Positions 7,485 through 14,708 of a DNA stretch of 47,695 nucleotides are shown here, in pieces. Made by a program: the position numbers and the translations under genes. The stretch lies in assembly GCA_963204965.1 (NCBI GenBank), contig CAUJKA010000095.1, forward strand, positions 1-47,695. The letters are read 5' to 3'. This DNA comes from Planctomycetota bacterium. GTDB taxonomy: Bacteria; Planctomycetota; Planctomycetia; Pirellulales; Pirellulaceae. The notes under the pieces were generated by a model. It saw only the letters and a list, made by a program, of their open reading frames with translations. It did not search any database and had not been told where the DNA came from. Numbering within the stretch: position 1 is the first letter of the stretch; every line of letters starts with the position of its first letter.

Positions 7485-7929
7485 GGAGCACTTCCATGAA
7501 GAGGGGTGATTCGCAGCGGAAACCCGCGCGGTCGATGAGCACAGACTGATATTCTGCAGGAACCGAGCCACTTAGCTAGTGCAAGAGTGTCGGCGATTGT
7601 GCCGATTGATATAGGACCAAGCAAATTCCCGACAATTCCCAGGACTCGCAGCAAGACCCATGGCGGCAAGATAGGCAAAACCGGTATAGTTTCACAATCG
7701 AGCCTACCCTTCTGGCGGAAGAGCCAATGCTAGCCCTCAAAAAGCTAGAGGCAAGCCGAGAAAAGCCAGGGGGCATGTGCAAAATGCGAGTTATTAAGGC
7801 TTGCCATAATTAGAACTACTCCGCTACAATGCTCGATTCTCGAAACCACCCTAGCCTCATCGCGGGGGTGCGTCATCGACGTAAGTCTTTTTAAATCAAC
7901 AGGTTACAAGTTTTTCGAAGGAGCTCTCC
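7485..7929. other. Intergenic region between rhomboid and the rpsM operon
   Basis: This 445-base divergent region contains the rpsM promoter (7801-7830) and a leader of roughly 90 bases. The left part (7485-7790) encodes nothing I can defend; the minus-strand frames there overlap the rhomboid 5' end and look incidental. Confidence 0.5.
7801..7830 (+). promoter_or_regulatory. Sigma70-type promoter of the rpsM operon
   Basis: TTGCCA at 7801-7806 and TACAAT at 7825-7830 are separated by 18 bases. Four of six and five of six positions match the consensus hexamers. The predicted start lies about 90 bases before the rpsM GTG. Confidence 0.65.
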
Positions 7930-8313
7930 GTGCCGCGTTTACTCGGTGTGGATATTCCCAACGACAAGAAAGTTGCCATCGCCCTTACATATTTGTATGG
8001 CGTTGGACCCAAAATTGCACGGGAAGTTTGCGTCAAGAACAAGATTGATGCCGACAAGAAGGCACGCGAACTAGACGAGGACGAGCTGAGCCGTTTGTCG
8101 ACGCTTTTGGAGCGTGACTATACGGTTGAAGGTCCACTGCGTCGCGCTGTCGGTCAAGCGATTCACCGCTTGCGAGAAATTAAGTGCTACCGAGGCCAGC
8201 GACACCGCTCTGGTTTGCCAGTTCGTGGTCAACGAACCCGAACCAACGCTCGTACCCGTAAGGGACCTCGAAAGACGGTAGCTGGTAAGAAGGGCGTAAA
8301 GGACTTGAAGTAG
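7930..8313 (+). CDS. rpsM: 30S ribosomal protein S13
   Basis: 127 residues, the usual bacterial length. S13 sits in the head of the small subunit, contacts the P-site tRNA and forms bridges to the large subunit. The sequence carries the typical 'LTYLYGVGPKIA' helix-two-turn-helix start, the 'RHRSGLPVRGQRTRTNARTRKG' signature near residue 90-112 and a basic tail. It uses a GTG start with a good GAAGGAG site eight bases upstream. It is the first gene of a five-gene unit: rpmJ and the spc-operon genes usually found before it are absent here, and a minus-strand rhomboid gene lies upstream. Confidence 0.98.
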   Translation: MPRLLGVDIPNDKKVAIALTYLYGVGPKIAREVCVKNKIDADKKARELDEDELSRLSTLLERDYTVEGPLRRAVGQAIHRLREIKCYRGQRHRSGLPVRGQRTRTNARTRKGPRKTVAGKKGVKDLK

Positions 8314-8456
8314 TCCGAACTTCCTTGCTGGAATCCAACTGTTGTGTTGGATTTGCAAGTTGGTTGTGCAGCCTAATTGGGCAATTTACAAATCACATCG
8401 TAGGCAATTGTTCACTCGAGAGAGTGAATACAAGAAATCGAGAATGAGGTCTTCCT

Positions 8457-8837
8457 GTGGCGAAAGTCAAGCGTCGCAAGCAACGCCGTAACGTCACCAA
8501 TGGCGTTGCTCACATCCAGTCTACCTTTAACAATACCACGGTAACGATTACCGACGGCAAGGGTGATACTCTTTGCTGGGCTAGCGCTGGAACTTGCGGA
8601 TTCAAGGGTTCGCGAAAGAGCACACCATTTGCTGGTCAAATGGCTGCTCAACAAGCTGCTGAAAAGGCTGCTAAGTTCGGCGTGAAGGAACTGGAAGTAC
8701 GAGTTAAGGGTCCAGGGTCGGGTCGCGAAAGCGCGATCTCCGCTCTTCAAACTGCTGGCATGACAGTCAAAGTGATTGAGGACGTTACACCAATTCCGCA
8801 CAACGGTTGTCGTCCTCGCAAGCGTCGTCGAGTCTAG
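8457..8837 (+). CDS. rpsK: 30S ribosomal protein S11
   Basis: 126 residues. S11 binds 16S rRNA in the platform and helps select the correct codon-anticodon pairing. The protein shows '[22 protein letters not shown]', '[17 protein letters not shown]' and the C-terminal signature '[21 protein letters not shown]'. It starts at GTG 8457, with GAGGT upstream. It follows rpsM by 143 bases, an unusually long gap for this operon. The next gene is rpoA rather than rpsD. Confidence 0.98.
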   Translation: MAKVKRRKQRRNVTNGVAHIQSTFNNTTVTITDGKGDTLCWASAGTCGFKGSRKSTPFAGQMAAQQAAEKAAKFGVKELEVRVKGPGSGRESAISALQTAGMTVKVIEDVTPIPHNGCRPRKRRRV

Positions 8838-8912
8838 TTCTCGGATTTGCTTGAGATTCACACCAGTTCGTCGCCTTATGGGCTCGACGGGCGCATTAAA
8901 GGGGAAGGTTCC

Positions 8913-9917
8913 ATGGGGGACATTAAGATGCACATCAAATGGCGTGGACTGGAATTACCCAGCTCAGTCCAAGTCGATCATCACACGCTCTCGCCAAACT
9001 ACGGCAAGTTCGTTGCTGAGCCTTTCGAACGCGGCTTTGGAACCACAGTTGGCAATAGCCTTCGTCGAGTTCTTTTGTCCAGCCTAGAGGGCAGTGCTGT
9101 AACACAAATCAAGGTTCGCGGTGCTCAGCACGAATTCACCACGCTACCAGGCGTGCTTGAAGACCTGACTGAAATCGTGCTCAACGTCAAATCGTTGGTT
9201 GTTAAGAACCACAGCGATTCGACTCGCGTTATCACTGTCGAACGCTCAACCGCTGGCGTCATCACCGGTGCCGACGTTGAAACCGATGCAGATGTAGAGA
9301 TCGTCAATCGCGACCACGTCCTGGCAACGCTGACGTCGGACGTTAGCTTCGTCATGGAAATGGTTGTTGAAAACGGTCGTGGATACATTCCAGCTACCGA
9401 ACATAGCGCCCGCGATCACGAAATCGGCATCATTCCTGTCGACGCAGTGTTCAGCCCTGTGGTTCGCGTCCGATACGACATCGAAGAGACCCGTGTTGGT
9501 CAAAAGACAAACTACGACAAGCTGAATCTGGAAATCTGGACCGACGGTTCGATCTCCCCAGAAATGGCTTTGGTCGAAGCAGCGAAGATCTTCCGCAAGC
9601 ACTTAAACCCGTTCGTCCAATACAACGAATTGGGCAAGCAAGTTCACGCTACCGCTCGCGGTGGACCCGGATCTGCTGAAGCACAATTGGAAGCAAAGTT
9701 GAACCAATCGGTTAACGAGCTTCGTTTGAGCGTCCGAGCAAACAACTGCTTGGAAAGCGAAGGCATCTCAACTATTCGTGAGCTAGTCCAGCGAAACGAA
9801 GACCAACTACTTGAGATCCGCAACTTTGGTGAAACAACTCTCACCGAAGTACGGGACAAGCTGGCTGCGATGGGGTTGCACCTTGGAATGCGACTAGCCC
9901 CGTCGACCTTCCGCTAA
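8913..9917 (+). CDS. rpoA: DNA-directed RNA polymerase subunit alpha
   Basis: 334 residues from ATG 8913, chosen because GGGGAAGG stands just upstream; the frame also opens at TTG 8847. Alpha dimerises to start RNA polymerase assembly and its C-terminal domain contacts UP elements and activators. The N-terminal domain includes '[26 protein letters not shown]' (residues about 33-58), the dimer interface. The linker follows '[11 protein letters not shown]', and the C-terminal helix-hairpin-helix domain occupies about residues 265-334 ('[23 protein letters not shown]' then '[17 protein letters not shown]'). The gene follows rpsK by 75 bases and precedes rplQ, the standard order apart from the missing rpsD. 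Confidence 0.98.
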   Translation: MGDIKMHIKWRGLELPSSVQVDHHTLSPNYGKFVAEPFERGFGTTVGNSLRRVLLSSLEGSAVTQIKVRGAQHEFTTLPGVLEDLTEIVLNVKSLVVKNHSDSTRVITVERSTAGVITGADVETDADVEIVNRDHVLATLTSDVSFVMEMVVENGRGYIPATEHSARDHEIGIIPVDAVFSPVVRVRYDIEETRVGQKTNYDKLNLEIWTDGSISPEMALVEAAKIFRKHLNPFVQYNELGKQVHATARGGPGSAEAQLEAKLNQSVNELRLSVRANNCLESEGISTIRELVQRNEDQLLEIRNFGETTLTEVRDKLAAMGLHLGMRLAPSTFR

Positions 9918-9970
9918 TCATTGATTTATTGAATTTCATTACGAGACTTTAGTATCTAAACGGCACAATC

Positions 9971-10552
9971 ATGCGTCACAAGAGACATGGTCGAACCCTC
10001 GGTAGGGCTCCCAGCCATCGCAGATCACTTTACCGCAACTTGGCAACCGCTCTGTTTTTGACCGAGCGAGAGACCGATGCGTTGGATCCAAATCCGCCCA
10101 AGGTGAAGGGTCGTATCATCACGACTCTTGAAAAGGCGAAAGAAATTCGACCGATGGTCGAAAAGTGCATTACGATCGCCAAGAAGTGCCGCGCAGCCGA
10201 GCTGATTGCGGCTGAATTTGGTACCGATGCAGATCGCGATTCCGAAGCTTGGAAGACATGGCGTAAGAGCGAAAAGCATGCCCAGTGGGTTGCCGCACGC
10301 GCTCCAGCCGTGACTGCTCGACGACGCCTTTACCAAATGCTTCAGAGCAAACAAGCTGTATCCATTCTTTGCAGCGAATTGGCTGAACGATTCGAAAGCC
10401 GCGTTGGTGGCTACTGTCGCATCATGCGTCTAGCTAAGCCACGACTTGGTGACGCTGGTACTCGAGCCATCCTTGAATTCGTTGGCAAGAACGACCGCGT
10501 GATCAAGCGAAGCCAAAAACCTGATTTCGGTGGTGAAGCAAAGTCTGAATAA
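9971..10552 (+). CDS. rplQ: 50S ribosomal protein L17, extended form
   Basis: 193 residues compared with about 127 in Escherichia coli. L17 lies near the polypeptide exit tunnel. The conserved N-terminus 'MRHKRHGRTLGRAPSHRRSLYRNLATAL' and the C-terminal 'ELAERFESRVGGYCRIMRLAKPRLGD' with 'AILEFV' identify it. Extra sequence occurs in the loop after 'LFLTERETDAL' (about residues 35-48) and as an insertion of about 40 residues (about 70-112, 'ELIAAEFGTDADRDSEAWKT' onward). Long L17 forms of this kind are, from memory, typical of planctomycetes. The gene starts 53 bases after rpoA. Confidence 0.96.
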   Translation: MRHKRHGRTLGRAPSHRRSLYRNLATALFLTERETDALDPNPPKVKGRIITTLEKAKEIRPMVEKCITIAKKCRAAELIAAEFGTDADRDSEAWKTWRKSEKHAQWVAARAPAVTARRRLYQMLQSKQAVSILCSELAERFESRVGGYCRIMRLAKPRLGDAGTRAILEFVGKNDRVIKRSQKPDFGGEAKSE

Positions 10553-10569
10553 GACAAAGCAGACCTTCT

Positions 10570-10587
10570 CGCTTGAATTCTCAAGCG
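10570..10587 (+). promoter_or_regulatory. Small hairpin between rplQ and rpmG
   Basis: CGCTTGA and TCAAGCG flank the loop ATTC, a perfect 7-bp stem with no T-run. It may be an RNA processing or stability site between the two ribosomal protein genes. The call is tentative. Confidence 0.35.
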
Positions 10588-10648
10588 GCAGGTTTCCACG
10601 GAATTCAATCGCAACAATCAATCAACCGAATTTATCGCAGAGTCAATC

Positions 10649-10813
10649 ATGGCCAAAGGCAAGAAAAAGATCGAAGTCATCCACCTGGTTTGCGAAGAAA
10701 CCGGTGATTACAACTACACCCTTCGCCGCAAGTCTGGCGGCGAAAAGCTACGTCTGAAGAAGTACTGCCCTCGTCTCCGCAAGCACACGCTGCATGTTGA
10801 GAAGAAGAAGTAG
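10649..10813 (+). CDS. rpmG: 50S ribosomal protein L33, zinc-less form
   Basis: A 54-residue protein starting at ATG 10649. The sequence begins [20 protein letters not shown] and ends with [19 protein letters not shown], matching L33, a zinc-ribbon protein of the large subunit near the E site. Zinc-binding L33 proteins have two CxxC pairs. Here only the first cysteine of each pair remains (VCEET and YCPRL), so it should not hold zinc and corresponds to a partly degenerated C-minus type. It lies 96 bases after rplQ and directly before a strong terminator, so it closes this operon, an uncommon position for rpmG. Confidence 0.93.
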   Translation: MAKGKKKIEVIHLVCEETGDYNYTLRRKSGGEKLRLKKYCPRLRKHTLHVEKKK

Positions 10814-10846
10814 TTCTGTCGCTTCCGACAATAGCTCGATTCATTC

Positions 10847-10880
10847 AAAAGACCATCGTTCCAACGATGGTCTTTTCGTT
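10847..10880 (+). terminator. Intrinsic terminator of the rpsM-rpmG operon
   Basis: AAAAGACCATCGTT and its exact reverse complement flank a CC, forming a stem of up to 14 bp, with TTTTCGTTT at the 3' side. It lies 33 bases after the rpmG stop codon. The symmetric A/T flanks would also allow it to work on the other strand. Confidence 0.9.
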
Positions 10881-11031
10881 TAGCGACGCCCTCAATCACC
10901 ACGACAACTCTACGGGCTGGTTACACGGGTTTTCTGCCTCTAACCGTCGCTTACGGCAGGCAATCACACTGGGATCATCGAACTACCAACGGTTGTTGTG
11001 CGCCCCTATCAATCGCCTTCTGCCACCCACG

Positions 11032-11424
11032 TCACTTAAAATCGGATTGTCCTTCTTTCAGATGTCGACGAAGTCGTTCAATTCCTTGAAATACTTGTTC
11101 TTGTTTCTCACGTATCTTGCTGTCGACTATTTCAGTCGGGCCAACCCACGCTTCCATGCTAAACTTACGTCTATTGAGCCACGCTTCGAGACTTACAGGT
11201 GCGTCATCGATAAACTTGACCAAGCTGTCTCGCCAGAATGAGGGAAGCGATTCAAACGCTATCTTCAAGTCCACATTCCCAAGACAGAACAAGATGTCCG
11301 AAAGACACTCATGTAGTTGGTACATGCCTTTCTGGTAGTTCGATATCAGTTTCTGAATTGTGTCAACTTCAGTATTTCCCACTCCACTCACCTCGCATCT
11401 TTCGTACCACTTTGTCAGCCTCAT
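11032..11424 (-). CDS. Hypothetical protein
   Basis: 130 residues, no recognised domain. It is predicted to be mostly helical, with 'DTIQKLISNYQKGMYQLHECLSDILFCLG' and 'REKQEQVFQGIERLRRHLKEG' as likely helices and tryptophan-containing motifs between ('SFWRDSLVKFIDD', 'SLEAWLNRR'). There is no signal peptide or membrane segment. The start at ATG 11424 is uncertain because a different minus-strand frame (11369-11479), which also looks protein-like, overlaps it; a frameshift may join the two. It belongs to a small-gene patch between the ribosomal operon and the ABC operon. Confidence 0.55.
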   Translation of the reverse strand: MRLTKWYERCEVSGVGNTEVDTIQKLISNYQKGMYQLHECLSDILFCLGNVDLKIAFESLPSFWRDSLVKFIDDAPVSLEAWLNRRKFSMEAWVGPTEIVDSKIREKQEQVFQGIERLRRHLKEGQSDFK

Positions 11425-11479
11425 CCCAAGCCTGACAATGAAAATTACCGGGGGGCCACGAATTCACCAGCCGCACCAT
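11369..11479 (-). CDS. Tiny ORF overlapping the 5' end of the preceding hypothetical gene
   Basis: A 36-codon frame from ATG 11479, extendable a further 12 codons upstream without a stop. It reads MVRLVNSWPPGNFHC then QAWDEADKVVRKMRGEWSGKY. The composition looks more like protein than noise. It overlaps the 130-residue gene by 56 bases in another frame. It may be the true N-terminus of that protein separated by a frameshift, a separate small gene, or chance. Confidence 0.25.
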   Translation of the reverse strand: MVRLVNSWPPGNFHCQAWDEADKVVRKMRGEWSGKY

Positions 11480-11573
11480 TCCAAGCCATTCCCGTTTCTG
11501 CAAAAAAGACTGTTGTTGTCAGGGAGCATTTAAAAATGACCGTCTAGGGGCATCTAGAAATTGATCCTCGCGT

Positions 11574-11684
11574 TCCTCGCGGATCGGCTGGAGAAAGCCG
11601 ATCCTGGTCGAAGGACCGGACGGCACGGGTAAGACCCAGCTGGCCAAGTCGATCGCCGAGCTCACCGGATTTCATCATTCTTAA
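11574..11684 (+). pseudogene. Orphan P-loop kinase N-terminal fragment
   Basis: The frame reads [11 protein letters not shown] then [20 protein letters not shown] and LTGFHHS before TAA at 11682-11684. '[10 protein letters not shown]' is a textbook Walker A loop preceded by its beta-strand, in the style of thymidylate-kinase or phage-type nucleotide kinases. The DNA of this stretch is richer in G+C than its surroundings, with many C- or G-ending codons. The remainder of the kinase is absent: AT-rich unrelated sequence follows at once. I read it as a fragment of a transferred gene. There is no start codon with a ribosome binding site. Confidence 0.55.
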
Positions 11685-11776
11685 CCGAAAGCAAATTGAT
11701 CAATGCGTAGTCATCAACTCCTTTCCTCCAGACCTATCAATGTGTTAGGCCTTTCTAGATCCACTTCATGAAAGCT

Positions 11777-12115
11777 CTAGAGCATATTCTGATTGGGGTC
11801 CTTCCAGTATGGAACATCCGTCGCGGTTCTAAGCACAAAACTGCAATAGCTGATCGCATTGGATTTAAAGCCGATCCAGAATGGAGGCCCAGACTCAAGT
11901 GGGTGCCAACCGTGTTTAAGGGCAAACATGATCGCATTTGGGATGTCATCGTAAATGATTGTCCCTATTGGATCGATCATCAGCTTTGCACCAACTCCGC
12001 TTGCATGTTGGACTGTAGCCACTCCTCGGCCATTTTCACCGCGAGAGCCTTTGGACCAATGATAAACGATTCCGTTGACTATGACTTTGCGTCGGTTTCG
12101 TTTAGGTAATGCCAT
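11777..12115 (-). CDS. Small basic hypothetical protein (MALPKRNRRK type)
   Basis: A 112-residue protein beginning MALPKRNRRKVIVNGIVYHW, followed by 'GVATVQHASGVGAKLMIDPIGTIIYDDIPNAIMFALKHGW' and an 'ESGPPFWIGF' segment. The opening (xLPKRNxRxIxVxGxxYxW) recurs, as I recall, in a family of small cytoplasmic proteins common in planctomycetes, with no known function. The predicted fold is a small beta-rich sheet followed by a helix ('PNAIMFALKHGW'). It lies on the same strand as the cREC gene, 156 bases downstream of it, with a tiny possible leader ORF between; the three may be co-transcribed. Confidence 0.65.
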   Translation of the reverse strand: MALPKRNRRKVIVNGIVYHWSKGSRGENGRGVATVQHASGVGAKLMIDPIGTIIYDDIPNAIMFALKHGWHPLESGPPFWIGFKSNAISYCSFVLRTATDVPYWKDPNQNML

Positions 12116-12148
12116 GGTAGTGGTGCTCGAATAGAGCGAATCTTCAGC

Positions 12149-12226
12149 TCAATCGCATTGAACTGAGTCTTCTTGCAATATGACATGTTCAGAAAGTCCA
12201 AGGTTCGTGAATCGATACTCGCTCAT
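12149..12226 (-). CDS. Possible 25-codon small ORF with strong ribosome binding site
   Basis: GGAGGAG stands six bases before ATG 12226, among the strongest Shine-Dalgarno matches in the window. The frame encodes MSEYRFTNLGLSEHV then ILQEDSVQCD. It lies between the cREC gene (ends 12272) and the MALPKRN gene (starts 12115) on the same strand. It could be a translated leader, a microprotein or a truncated gene. Evidence is limited to the ribosome binding site and position. Confidence 0.3.
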   Translation of the reverse strand: MSEYRFTNLGLSEHVILQEDSVQCD

Positions 12227-12271
12227 CAACATCTCCTCCAAAGCTCGCTTGGCCGCGGCAATTACGGACAA

Positions 12272-12679
12272 TTAACCCAACGATCCCATCATTTTCATTG
12301 CGATTGGGAACCAATATGTTTCAATCCAATCGCTGCCGATTGGAGCAATCCGATCAACGTTCCACCCTGCGTCGGCAAGCATAAACAGCATGGAATCGGC
12401 AGCAACAGCGTTGGTCGAATGGATCAAGATCGGCGCCATTGGCGATTGAGTTGCCAAAAAGGCGGCAACATCACGACCATCGCCGGGATCTGGATCGTTC
12501 TCGTTGTCAGTGAATAGATCGTGATCGAGCGCTATCAGTTTTGGCACTTCAGTCTGCGCTTGATATTGCCGTATGAAGTCTTGCGCTGTCCGCGAGCACG
12601 TAAGAGTTAATCCTGTGGTTGCGAGCACCAACTTGAATCTCGCAATGCGTTCCTGATCATCTTCCAGCATGATTAGCAT
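12272..12679 (-). CDS. Cyclic-phosphate processing receiver (cREC) domain protein
   Basis: A 135-residue single-domain protein. 'LIMLEDDQERIARF' at the start supplies the acidic cluster of a receiver fold. 'LIALDHDLFTDNENDPDPGDGRDVAAFL' contains the expected phospho-acceptor-like aspartate strand but with an LDHDL motif, and 'APILIHSTNAVAADSMLFMLADAGW' plus 'RIAPIGSDWIETYWF' follow. LDHDL, IHSxN, GW and DWI together are the marks of the cREC family, a receiver-derived group proposed from comparative genomics to process cyclic phosphates in RNA-related or nucleotide signalling. No kinase is nearby. The ATG at 12679 has no clear ribosome binding site. Confidence 0.8.
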   Translation of the reverse strand: MLIMLEDDQERIARFKLVLATTGLTLTCSRTAQDFIRQYQAQTEVPKLIALDHDLFTDNENDPDPGDGRDVAAFLATQSPMAPILIHSTNAVAADSMLFMLADAGWNVDRIAPIGSDWIETYWFPIAMKMMGSLG

Positions 12680-12867
12680 AGTTACAAGTCTTGCTATTCA
12701 ATTTACCTACCGCGACGCTGTCCAAAATATCTGTATACCAGCCATGAGTACCGACGACACAAAACCGCTGAGGATCGTCAATTCGCATTAGTTGTTTTGA
12801 TTAGCGAGGATTATCGCAATTTAGTGGTTTAGCAACTCGCTCCCACCGTCATTGAAACTAGCCTTGT

Positions 12868-13758
12868 TCAGTATTCAGACTGGAATCGATGCTGACTACG
12901 TTCAATCCGCCATAAGGTTAACGCGAGCATGACCACTGTCGCAGTGGCCATGATGAAGAGATGAGCCCACATCGACTCCTCCCATAAAAATTTGACACCA
13001 TCTGGGCTGCCCTTGAGATCTACATTCAACCAATCCATCATCAACGACCTTAGACGATACGAGATCGTGAACCGATTGATCACGGCAGGGACCCATCCCA
13101 TTGCCCCTTCGATACCAACTGCATAGGCAAAGGCAAAGACCATCGATCGACGTTGGAACAAAGCGCCCAACGTAATCATCAATGCTCCATAGACGATGGC
13201 TGCAATCCAATTCACAGCTACGATAGCCAGCAGAGAGTCGAAGGCTTTACTAACACCAAGAAACCACGCTATGAAAGTGCACAACAGGGCGGCCAGCGAA
13301 GTGCAAGAACCAGTCCACAAGACTGCGACAAGATACTTGCCCAGCAAAATGGATCGTCGTGCTCCAGGACGAATGACGCTGTAGATCCACGTCTGCCCTT
13401 CCAACTCAGCATTGACGATTGGCACCGCCCATAGCAACATGCACAATGCAGTTATGACTTGAGGTAACAGGATGAACAGTAGAGCGCTGAAGACAAGATA
13501 GTATCGGTATTCAAAATCGTCGGTCTTAGGCAACCGAGTCAAGTAGATTGTCGCCGTGATGAGGAGCGCAGGAAAAAACGCCATTCCCAACCACAGCGCA
13601 ACTCGAACGGGTGTGAAGGTTCGGATCAGCTCGTAACTAAAAACTCCTTGAAGTGAATTCCACAGCGACGGGCTGGGACGCTGGCCCGCGAGGTTCAATC
13701 TATCCAAGGCCTGTTTGGCTCGCAGAGTATCCGCATCGTGCAAAGCGTCTTGGCTCAT
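12868..13758 (-). CDS. ABC-2 type transporter permease (second module)
   Basis: A 296-residue inner-membrane protein with a cytoplasmic N-terminal stretch (residues 1-45) and about six hydrophobic segments: near 58-75, 90-110, 140-165, 172-195, 200-218 and a last one near 265-283. It resembles the membrane subunits of ABC-2 exporters of the YhaP/NatB kind. Its ATG overlaps the stop of the upstream ATPase gene by four bases (ATGA), so the two are translationally coupled and form a transporter. It is the last gene of the four-gene ABC operon. The exported substrate is unknown. A short Ser/Gln/His tail (RSQHRFQSEY) ends the protein. Confidence 0.82.
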   Translation of the reverse strand: MSQDALHDADTLRAKQALDRLNLAGQRPSPSLWNSLQGVFSYELIRTFTPVRVALWLGMAFFPALLITATIYLTRLPKTDDFEYRYYLVFSALLFILLPQVITALCMLLWAVPIVNAELEGQTWIYSVIRPGARRSILLGKYLVAVLWTGSCTSLAALLCTFIAWFLGVSKAFDSLLAIVAVNWIAAIVYGALMITLGALFQRRSMVFAFAYAVGIEGAMGWVPAVINRFTISYRLRSLMMDWLNVDLKGSPDGVKFLWEESMWAHLFIMATATVVMLALTLWRIERSQHRFQSEY

Positions 13759-14708
13759 GCAGAAACTCCCGTCATCAGAATTTCGCCGCGATGCTTCGAT
13801 ACCAGCAAGTGGAATAGTGCACTAATGTCTCCATCGCTACCGCTGAGCTGGTGGATGTCGACTTCGCCTGACTGTGCCCAGACCGCCAAGTTTTGGTAAA
13901 GCTCGAGCGGTCGCTCGACAGAGATTCGCAGCGACTGATCGGAATTGCCGCGATTCAAGCTCCTCAACCAAGGCATCACAACCAATCGCTCTGCCAGTTC
14001 ACTCGGAGTGGTGGTTTGGATCGTGATCTCCTGAGGCAATCCGGCCAGCAGGTGTCGGAGTTCGGCCGACGTACCACAGGCCAGCAAGCGACCGCCATAG
14101 ATCAACATGAACGAGTTAGTAATCCGTTCCACTTCGTGCAAAACGTGGCTAGCCAGCAGCAAACTCTTGCCTGCACTCACCCATTGCTTGAGCAGTAGAC
14201 TCATGTCATGCCGACCAATCGGATCCAGTCCATTAAACGGTTCGTCTAGAATCAGCAGATCGGGATCGTTGGCAAGAGCTTGAGCCAATTTGCAGCGCTG
14301 ACGCATCCCAAGTGAAAAGGTGTGGATGGGACGGTGACTGGCTTCCGTCATACCGACAAGATCGAGCACTTCGTCGGCACGAGCGGCTGCCCTGCGAATT
14401 GGCCAGCCGCTGAGCGAGAGGTGCAGCTTCACCCACTGGAATGCGGTAACCCCATGCACCAGAAGCTCACTTGCAGGACAAAGTCCAATTCGCTGGAGCA
14501 CAGTCGAGTCACGTGAGGGATCAACTCCATAAAGTCGAACATTGCCCAAGGTGGGTCGAAGAGCTCCGGTCAGCAAGCCAATCAGCGTAGACTTGCCCGC
14601 GCCGTTGGGCCCGACCAAGGCATAAGCTCCGGCGGGTAGTTCAATGTGAAAATCATTGACGCCGATCACCGTGCCGTACAGCAACGTAGTGTGGTTGAGT
14701 TGAATCAT
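13755..14708 (-). CDS. ABC transporter ATP-binding protein (second module)
   Basis: 317 residues. It powers the permease encoded immediately after it. Walker A is GPNGAGKST near residue 34, the Q-loop region follows, the signature is 'FSLGMRQRCKLAQALANDP' near residue 130, Walker B with catalytic Glu is 'LLILDEPFNGLDP', and the switch His is in 'LLASHVLHEVERI'. The C-terminal extension of about 100 residues ('PSELAERLVVMPWLRSLNRG' and beyond) is typical of CcmA/NatA-like drug or antimicrobial exporters. The ATG overlaps the preceding permease stop by four bases. The two ATPases of the operon differ clearly in sequence, so the operon encodes two modules rather than a recent duplication. Confidence 0.9.
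   Translation of the reverse strand: MIQLNHTTLLYGTVIGVNDFHIELPAGAYALVGPNGAGKSTLIGLLTGALRPTLGNVRLYGVDPSRDSTVLQRIGLCPASELLVHGVTAFQWVKLHLSLSGWPIRRAAARADEVLDLVGMTEASHRPIHTFSLGMRQRCKLAQALANDPDLLILDEPFNGLDPIGRHDMSLLLKQWVSAGKSLLLASHVLHEVERITNSFMLIYGGRLLACGTSAELRHLLAGLPQEITIQTTTPSELAERLVVMPWLRSLNRGNSDQSLRISVERPLELYQNLAVWAQSGEVDIHQLSGSDGDISALFHLLVSKHRGEILMTGVSA

Noticed and set aside
12173..12517. Plus-strand frame opposite the cREC gene
   Set aside because: The cREC motifs on the minus strand are convincing; this is a shadow.
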